Source: CAYPPK01 sp964412615
GTDB lineage: Bacteria; Patescibacteriota; Minisyncoccia; Sungbacterales; HO2-52-23
Length of the DNA: 36,106 bases
Direction of reading: 5' to 3'
Assembly (NCBI GenBank): GCA_964412615.1
Contig: CAYPPK010000008.1
Location: 1 to 36,106 of the forward strand
Shown: positions 32,169-36,106 of the stretch, piece after piece
Layout: each line of letters starts with the position of its first letter
Numbering within the stretch: position 1 is the first letter of the stretch
Translations under genes and position numbers: made by a program
The notes under the pieces: generated by a model
Seen by the model: only the letters and a program-made list of their open reading frames with translations
Database searches by the model: none
What the model was told of the DNA's origin: nothing

Positions 32169-32456
32169 TTATTTCTGTAGCGGCGCGGTGAGCGAATTTA
32201 ATACCTGCTCTGGGGCCGGCTGCCAACTTTTGGGGGCGCTAAGATCTTTTAAAATTTTTCCGGAAGAAGGAACATCCTGGGGCGCAGTTAATTTTCTGAT
32301 AGTCTCAACGGGAACTCCGTTTAGGTCAGAAGTGCCGGCAGGGCCTGAAACCAGACCGCGCCTTTTTTGATAAAAATAAATGCCCGCCACAGCAACCAAA
32401 GCTATAAAAAGAATAAGCACGATTTGTTTTTGCTTCTCATCCAAAGTAACTAGCAT
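32169..32456 (-). CDS. Small membrane protein with LTAP repeats
   Basis: The 95-residue protein has one membrane helix (about 10-29) and a short basic stop (KRR), then an outer tail with three similar pieces: TIRKLTAP, ILKDLSAP and VLNSLTAP. I do not recognise the family. It is the first gene of the surface-protein run and starts 6 nt below a -10 box. It ends 5 nt before the second VGIGT-type gene, so it may be co-transcribed with the surface proteins and help display them (inference). Confidence 0.72.
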   Translation of the reverse strand: MLVTLDEKQKQIVLILFIALVAVAGIYFYQKRRGLVSGPAGTSDLNGVPVETIRKLTAPQDVPSSGKILKDLSAPKSWQPAPEQVLNSLTAPLQK

Positions 32457-32462
32457 ATTTTA

Positions 32463-32490
32463 ATCGTATTATTTTCTTACAACTTTGCAA
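32463..32490 (-). promoter_or_regulatory. Promoter of the surface-protein run (leaderless)
   Basis: On the minus strand, TTGCAA (32485-32490) and TACGAT (32463-32468) are 16 bp apart. Six bases follow before the ATG at 32456. Confidence 0.6.
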
Positions 32491-32506
32491 TTCACAGTTA
32501 GCTTTG

Positions 32507-33928
32507 TTATAAGTCAATCTTGGCGTATAAAATTCCCTCTTCGTCTTTGCCGAGCTCTTTTATTACTCTTCCTTTGGGATCAATTATGGCAGATATGCCG
32601 CTTTTTAGGGCATGAATTACATAAGTATTATTTTCCAGAGCCCGCAAGCGTCCGGCGCGTAGTACTTCCTGAAAAGCTAAAGTGCTGGCGAAATCATCGG
32701 TATTGCCGCTAATGACCAGAATCTGAGCTCCCTTTTGGCGGGCTTCCCGGGCAGCTTGGGGAACAAATTCCTCACTGCAGAAAAGCACGCCTAAGTTTAT
32801 CCCCTGTTCCAAAACCAGAACCTGATTTTCTCCGTGGGAATATTGGGTGGTGAATTTTTTTAGCTTGGGAAGAAATCGGTCGGAATTCAGAGGGAAATAT
32901 TCCACAAAAGGGAAAAGAAATTTTTTGGAGGCGGTCTGTACGCTATCGGTTTGGGAAAGAACGCTGGTCTCATACTGGGTGTTATTTTTTTTCATCGGGA
33001 TCCCGAAAAGGACGGCCGCTTCCGGCGGAATAAAATCCCACTCACTCCTCAATTTATTTTCCAGGATTTCTGTTTCTTCGGCCGGATTTGCGTAATTGGC
33101 CGGAAGAACCACCAAATCTGCCTTTGGAATTTTTTCTTTGCCGATTACTTCTTTGGTCTTTAAAAGCAATCTGTGGTAATAATCTTTTTCTTCCGGACGG
33201 TAATTGAAAAGGGATCCTACCTGCACTATGGCTACCCCAAGGGTTTTGCCGGTTTTTGCCTGGGCTTGGTCAAACCGGACATAGATTATTCCCCCGGCAG
33301 ACAGCAGGAAAAAAATAAAAACAGTGGCTAGCAAAGGCATCCAACTCTGTTTTTTTTCTTTTTGCGGAGAAAGATACTTTAATGATTCATAAAGGGCAAC
33401 ATTAAAAAACGCGATAAAAAAAGAAAGAATATAAATGCTTCCCATACGCGCGTAAATTCCCAGCGGCAGAAATTCAACTAAAGGCTCCCCTACCGATACC
33501 CAAGCCAAACTGAAACTCAATTTTGTCCTTAAAAATTCAAATCCGACCCAAAGCAAGGGCAGGAAAATTAAGCGCGCCAATGGTTTTTTAAGCAAAGCAA
33601 AGCCAATCCAGAAGATTAGCAGGGCAATAGCGGCGATGGTCAGGACGTACAGCGTTGCCACGAGGAATAAAAAGAAAAGCTCGCTAGTCTGAGGCACTAC
33701 AGACTGAACTGTGCGGAATCTTAGCAACGGATAAGCCATGACTCCTCCGGTAATGACTACGAAAAAAGCGCTAGCCCCTAAAACTTTTTTTCTGCTGACG
33801 GAATCAAGCACGTAAAAACAAGACAGCAGGGCAAAAAGCATGACCCACCACAGCGCTGGTATCCAAAATGCCACCCCTACCAGGAGTGACGAAAGCAATA
33901 AGAGCGAAACATAAGAAAGATATTTCAC
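32507..33928 (-). CDS. Apolipoprotein N-acyltransferase-like protein
   Basis: The 473 residues have eight or so N-terminal membrane segments and a C-terminal nitrilase-fold domain (about 230-473), the arrangement of Lnt, which adds an acyl chain to lipoproteins. Lys335 (KKFLFPFVEYFP, with Glu343) and Cys384 (GVLFCSEEF) of the triad are present. The catalytic glutamate is not: the expected PE is Pro276-Ala277 in LVVLPANYANP. It may be inactive, or use another residue or substrate. The start is GTG at 33928, 6 nt below a possible -10 box (TAAGAT). Confidence 0.82.
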   Translation of the reverse strand: MKYLSYVSLLLLSSLLVGVAFWIPALWWVMLFALLSCFYVLDSVSRKKVLGASAFFVVITGGVMAYPLLRFRTVQSVVPQTSELFFLFLVATLYVLTIAAIALLIFWIGFALLKKPLARLIFLPLLWVGFEFLRTKLSFSLAWVSVGEPLVEFLPLGIYARMGSIYILSFFIAFFNVALYESLKYLSPQKEKKQSWMPLLATVFIFFLLSAGGIIYVRFDQAQAKTGKTLGVAIVQVGSLFNYRPEEKDYYHRLLLKTKEVIGKEKIPKADLVVLPANYANPAEETEILENKLRSEWDFIPPEAAVLFGIPMKKNNTQYETSVLSQTDSVQTASKKFLFPFVEYFPLNSDRFLPKLKKFTTQYSHGENQVLVLEQGINLGVLFCSEEFVPQAAREARQKGAQILVISGNTDDFASTLAFQEVLRAGRLRALENNTYVIHALKSGISAIIDPKGRVIKELGKDEEGILYAKIDL

Positions 33929-33934
33929 GTTTTT

Positions 33935-33940
33935 ATCTTA
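33935..33940 (-). promoter_or_regulatory. Possible -10 box of the Lnt-like gene
   Basis: The minus strand reads TAAGAT with six bases to the GTG start. The -35 region is poor, so this is tentative. Confidence 0.4.
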
Positions 33941-33996
33941 ATCAATTTTTCACCGGAAAGAAATAAGAAATAATGGTATGTGGATAAGCCAAATAT

Positions 33997-34024
33997 TTGA
34001 AAAAAATAATTTACAGGATAAAAT
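33997..34024 (+). promoter_or_regulatory. Promoter of the HU gene
   Basis: TTGAAA (33997-34002) and TAAAAT (34019-34024) are 16 bp apart. The predicted start near 34031 leaves a leader of about 170 nt before the HU start codon. Confidence 0.6.
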
Positions 34025-34071
34025 AAGCTTAAGTAGGCCAAAAGGTCGCCAAATTTAAATACGAAACTCTA

Positions 34072-34203
34072 TGAATCCCATACATAACTTGCCCTGATTA
34101 AAGTCCGCAAGTAAAATGTTTCGGGATTCAGGATAAACTTGTTTCATTAGCGTGTTGCCCCAATAAATTAGGGCCATACCTTATGGTGCAAGTTATGTGT
34201 GGG
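34072..34203 (+). promoter_or_regulatory. HU leader with mutually exclusive stems
   Basis: CCCATACATAACTTGC (34077-34092) pairs with 34188-34203, just before the ATG, over 16 bp with one G-U. The same bases can instead make TGAATCCC/GGGATTCA (34072-34079 with 34123-34130) and ACTTGC/GCAAGT (34087-34092 with 34107-34112). One fold hides the ribosome landing region and the other leaves it open. A DNA operator for HU itself is also possible. Confidence 0.65.
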
Positions 34204-34476
34204 ATGAACAAAATGGGATTAGTGGACGCAGTCCACGCTAAACTCGGAGGAACTAAAAGAACCGCTGAAGATGCGGTAGATACTCTCTTTGACACCATTA
34301 TGAGCGCGCTAGCCAAAGGCGAAGAGGTCGCAATTTCGGGATTTGGCACTTTTATTGTCAAAAAACGGGGGGCCAGAATGGGGGTTAACCCGCGCACTGG
34401 AGAAAGAATCCAAGTTAGTGAGACTGTTACGCCCAAATTTAGAGCCGGTAAGGGCTTGAAAGCGGCCGTCAAGTAA
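34204..34476 (+). CDS. hup: HU family DNA-binding protein
   Basis: HU bends and compacts DNA. The 90-residue product is normal in length, with NKMGLVDAV at the start, the core SGFGTFIVKKRGARMGVNPRTG containing the DNA-intercalating Asn-Pro, and a Lys-rich C-terminus. ATG 34204 was chosen because the family starts MNK; the upstream ATG at 34183 falls inside the long inverted repeat. No Shine-Dalgarno sequence is seen. It is monocistronic with its own terminator. Confidence 0.95.
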   Translation: MNKMGLVDAVHAKLGGTKRTAEDAVDTLFDTIMSALAKGEEVAISGFGTFIVKKRGARMGVNPRTGERIQVSETVTPKFRAGKGLKAAVK

Positions 34477-34503
34477 CTACTCGCTAAAAGATTTCAAAAA
34501 ATT

Positions 34504-34526
34504 GCACCATAAAAGGTGCTTTTTTT
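34504..34526 (+). terminator. Terminator after HU
   Basis: GCACC (34504-34508) pairs with GGTGC (34515-34519) and is followed by seven T. Confidence 0.85.
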
Positions 34527-34601
34527 GATAACTAGTTAATCAGGTCGGGATTAGATGTAAAAAACTTGTGGATATGGTGTTAGTTTTACAAAAAATATCG
34601 C

Positions 34602-34630
34602 TTGACTTTATTTTTTATTTTTGCTAGGAA
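34602..34630 (+). promoter_or_regulatory. Promoter of the structured RNA
   Basis: TTGACT (34602-34607) and TAGGAA (34625-34630) are 17 bp apart, with an extended -10 element TGC just before. The expected start is near 34637. Confidence 0.7.
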
Positions 34631-34636
34631 TAATAT

Positions 34637-34911
34637 ATTGTCCCACCTCTTATTAACTCCTTTGACAAATTCTTTTCAGAGGCAGAACTGCACTTAGGTC
34701 AAGTTGTATAAATAAGGAACAGATGCAAATTAGATATTGTCTGCGGACATATCATGGCATCAAATTTTTTTCCTTTTGCTAATGATGCAACTTCTGCCTC
34801 TGAAACGAGGCCAAAAGCTCGCTCCACTGAGTTTTTGACCTAGAGTAATTTGAGATGCCCCCACTTTTGGTATTTTTCCTATGGAAGCATACCGAAGCGG
34901 GGCGTCTTTTT
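34637..34911 (+). ncRNA. Candidate structured non-coding RNA with a pseudoknot
   Basis: No protein is encoded here. The about 275-nt stretch has its own promoter and terminator. Stems: TTGTC/GACAA (34638-34642 with 34664-34668); a 14-bp stem (34674-34687 with 34792-34805); inside its loop a stem-loop (34722-34726 with 34757-34761, enclosing 34733-34741 with 34746-34753, loop TGCG); and CGAG/CTCG (34806-34809 with 34818-34821). TAGGTCAA (34695-34702), inside the 14-bp stem's loop, also pairs with TTGACCTA (34835-34842) outside it, which makes a pseudoknot. It does not match the tmRNA, RNase P, SRP or 6S features I know. Confidence 0.7.
34854..34911 (+). terminator. Terminator of the structured RNA
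   Basis: GATGCCCC (34854-34861) pairs with GGGGCGTC (34899-34906); the arm continues with TTGGTAT against ATACCGA, and TTCC/GGAA at the tip. Five T follow (34907-34911). Confidence 0.85.
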
Positions 34912-34923
34912 AATTAACGCGGT

Positions 34924-34950
34924 AAAAAAACCGCTGCACAAGGCAGGCGG
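34924..34950 (-). terminator. Terminator of the caspase-like gene
   Basis: On the minus strand CCGCcTGC pairs with GCAGCGG (one bulged C), followed by seven T. It lies just after the stop at 34954. Confidence 0.82.
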
Positions 34951-34953
34951 CAT

Positions 34954-35520
34954 TTAGGGAATAAAATGATCATCCAGAACTGCTCCCCAACGGTGCAATG
35001 GGTAATATGGCCTCATGCGAGGCACTTGTGCTTTCTCAAAGGTATATTTTCTGGGATCAAATCGCATCCTATTCTGCCAGCTTTGTCGCACCTTTTCCAA
35101 AAGTCCGTGGCCGTGGTCCATTCGGCCTTTCCCGGAGCTGGCAATAACCCCTATAGGAGCAAGGGAAACTGCCGATTCTTTAAGAAAACAGATGAGAGAC
35201 CCTGAAAAGCAGCAGTCGTTAATTATTTGGGTTGGGTAAGGATATCTATCTAGCAGAAGCCTAATGAGAGTGGTATAACCGAAGAAATTTTTTGGGCCAT
35301 ATAACTGCCAGCCATCTCGGCCGCCATGACCGACGAATACGATTAACAACGGTTCTGGAGTTTGAGTCATCTGTGATAGTCTTCCCTCAAGGAGATCTGC
35401 GTCTGCACCTTCTGTAAGTTCTACAATACCAAGACGATGGTTTTGCAAAAGAAATTCCTTGAACCTCACCGCCTCAGCTAAGAATTCGTCTTCATCTCCC
35501 GCGATCAAAAGGGCTGACAT
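34954..35520 (-). CDS. Small caspase-like (peptidase C14-type) protein
   Basis: The 188-residue protein carries both hallmark segments of the caspase fold. LLIVFVGHGG has the catalytic His65. QIINDCCFSGSL fits the D-x-C-x-S-G motif with Cys104. The N-terminal SALLIAGDEDEF is the first strand of the fold. No other domain, signal or membrane segment is present. ATG 35520 was chosen for an AAGGAG 7 nt upstream. Prokaryotic caspase-like proteins act in cell death or defence and signalling, but no partner gene is visible here. Its activity and role are inferred from motifs only. Confidence 0.83.
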   Translation of the reverse strand: MSALLIAGDEDEFLAEAVRFKEFLLQNHRLGIVELTEGADADLLEGRLSQMTQTPEPLLIVFVGHGGRDGWQLYGPKNFFGYTTLIRLLLDRYPYPTQIINDCCFSGSLICFLKESAVSLAPIGVIASSGKGRMDHGHGLLEKVRQSWQNRMRFDPRKYTFEKAQVPRMRPYYPLHRWGAVLDDHFIP

Positions 35521-35548
35521 AACTATGCTCCTTTTTATAAAACTGAAA

Positions 35549-35578
35549 GCAAAAATACCGCAGAAACGGTATTTTTGC
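35549..35578. terminator. 12-bp inverted repeat between the caspase-like and GIY-YIG genes
   Basis: GCAAAAATACCG (35549-35560) pairs perfectly with 35567-35578 around a 6-nt loop. It can end the GIY-YIG transcript. TTGCAA (35575-35580) and TATTTT-type bases (35552-35557) on the minus strand, 17 bp apart, suggest that it also holds the caspase-gene promoter, possibly as an operator. Confidence 0.65.
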
Positions 35579-35590
35579 AAGAAAAGCTAC

Positions 35591-35851
35591 TTAGCGGTTA
35601 ATTTTCGGATGGTTATTGAATAGCTGTTTTAACTTTCTCCTTCCTCCGCCACTCTTCCAGTATAATTCTCTTTTCTTAGCTTCTCTTTCTGACGGAAACT
35701 CCTCGAAAAAAATTAATTTCAATGGTCGCCGATATTTTGTTGCTGTTACTTGCCCAGAGTTGTGTCGCCGCAATCTCTCCTCAACATTGTGAGTATAACC
35801 AACATAAGTTTTGTCATCTTTTAAACTTCGAAGTATATAAATATAAAACAT
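35591..35851 (-). CDS. GIY-YIG domain protein
   Basis: The 86-residue protein is a stand-alone GIY-YIG domain of the YhbQ/UPF0213 size class. The motif is YIYILRS...YVGYT, followed by RLRRHN, a basic patch and SEREAKKRELYWKS with the metal-binding Glu. Many such proteins are putative nucleases of unknown substrate. No Shine-Dalgarno sequence precedes the ATG. It lies just after a tRNA terminator on the same strand. Confidence 0.9.
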   Translation of the reverse strand: MFYIYILRSLKDDKTYVGYTHNVEERLRRHNSGQVTATKYRRPLKLIFFEEFPSEREAKKRELYWKSGGGRRKLKQLFNNHPKINR

Positions 35852-35874
35852 GTGTTAAGCGGGCCGCTCATTTC

Positions 35875-35897
35875 AAAAAAATGAGCGAGCCTCGCTC
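35875..35897 (-). terminator. Terminator after tRNA-Gly
   Basis: GAGCGA (35883-35888) pairs with TCGCTC (35892-35897) and is followed on the minus strand by a T-run (35875-35881). Copies of GCTCAAAAAC and GTTTTTGAGC upstream can form a larger stem. Confidence 0.8.
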
Positions 35898-35932
35898 AAA
35901 AACTATATCAATGATTCAAATGAATGTTTTTG

Positions 35933-36004
35933 AGCGGGTAGGGGGAATCGAACCCCCGTCACCAGTTTGGAAAACTGGAGTATTGACCACTATACGATAC
36001 CCGC
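35933..36004 (-). tRNA. tRNA-Gly(TCC)
   Basis: Acceptor GCGGGTA pairs with TACCCGC. The anticodon stem is CCAGT/ACTGG with loop TTTCCAA (TCC), and the T-loop is TTCGATT. Discriminator U73 is the usual base for glycine tRNA. CCA is not encoded. Confidence 0.95.
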
Positions 36005-36052
36005 AACTCAAACAATTTTATCAATTTTTGAGAAAATTTGAAATGTCTAACT

Positions 36053-36106
36053 TGGTCGGGGTGCCGAGAATCGAACTCGGTCTACCTGCTCCCAAAGCAG
36101 GCGTAC
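36053..36106 (-). tRNA. tRNA-Pro(TGG), 5' part cut by window edge
   Basis: Read on the minus strand, the window holds the anticodon stem CCTGC/GCAGG with loop TTTGGGA (TGG), the T-arm with TTCGATT, acceptor strand CACCCCG, discriminator A and an encoded CCA. The 5' acceptor and D-arm are outside the window. Confidence 0.92.

Noticed and set aside
32164..32226. N-terminal extension of the second VGIGT-type protein
   Set aside because: It overlaps the upstream gene, and the paralogue starts at the matching ATG.
34637..34911. tmRNA, RNase P RNA, SRP RNA or 6S RNA
   Set aside because: No tRNA-like ends or tag frame, no GAGGAAAGTC/ACAGAAA core, no GGAAG-type SRP loop, and no single long rod with a central bubble.
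1..36106. Recoded TGA codons
   Set aside because: TGA serves as stop in several genes (for example the 92-residue protein and the PilW-like pilin) and no conserved gene is interrupted.
1..36106. CRISPR array, insertion sequence or prophage
   Set aside because: No evenly spaced repeats, transposase or integrase genes were seen. The VGIGT motif alone is not evidence of a phage.

Overview
The window looks like a Candidate Phyla Radiation (Patescibacteria, probably Parcubacteria) chromosome fragment. The reasons are compact operons, divergent and slightly shortened housekeeping proteins, a full type IV pilus locus as the main surface machine, surface proteins with WSENIGWISFN-type and VGIGT-type motifs, TGA used as a normal stop codon, and many genes whose start codon sits 6-10 nt from a -10 box. 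This placement is an inference from gene style, not a phylogeny.

Layout. 1-662: a minus-strand tRNA cluster (partial Lys, Asp, Met) mixed with three truncated tRNA 5' pieces, then a divergent initiator tRNA with its own promoter and terminator. 663-5120 (minus): a membrane protein with a HEPN-like motif, gatA, gatC and ligA. 5139-16273 (minus): the type IV pilus region. It holds four minor pilins, the prepilin peptidase, a major pilin, pilC, pilT, a receiver protein, another pilin, pilB, a PilP-like protein, pilO, pilN and pilM. 16323-17075 (plus): comF, which fits pilus-driven DNA uptake. 17096-20695 (minus): a small orphan gene, a second pilB, a response regulator and a membrane histidine kinase, with ATTCG/ATTAGT-rich repeats between the genes. 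20742-20843: an inverted repeat between the divergent kinase and nusA promoters. 20933-26195 (plus): nusA, a membrane pyrophosphatase, trigger factor and clpP. 26245-28090 (minus): a small orphan gene and gpmI. 28378-29910 (plus): rny behind a long leader. 29950-33928 (minus): a surface-protein locus with a duplicated 329-bp gene head on both sides of a calcium-binding-like surface protein, then a small membrane protein and an Lnt-like protein. 33997-36106: HU with a long structured leader, an apparently undescribed structured non-coding RNA, a small caspase-like protein, a GIY-YIG protein and tRNA-Gly and tRNA-Pro.

How they work together. The pilus genes encode a near-complete machine: inner-membrane platform PilMNO(P) and PilC, two extension ATPases, a retraction ATPase, a peptidase and six pilin-like subunits. 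Two receiver proteins and a kinase lie among them and are likely to control it. nusA, tig, clpP and rny give transcription, folding, proteolysis and RNA-decay functions.

The most unusual items are the pseudoknotted RNA candidate at 34637-34911, with its own promoter and terminator; the HU leader, where a 16-bp pairing ending at the start codon competes with two other stems; the duplicated surface-gene head; the tRNA 5' fragments; and the inverted repeat between the kinase and nusA promoters. No CRISPR array, IS element or rRNA was seen.
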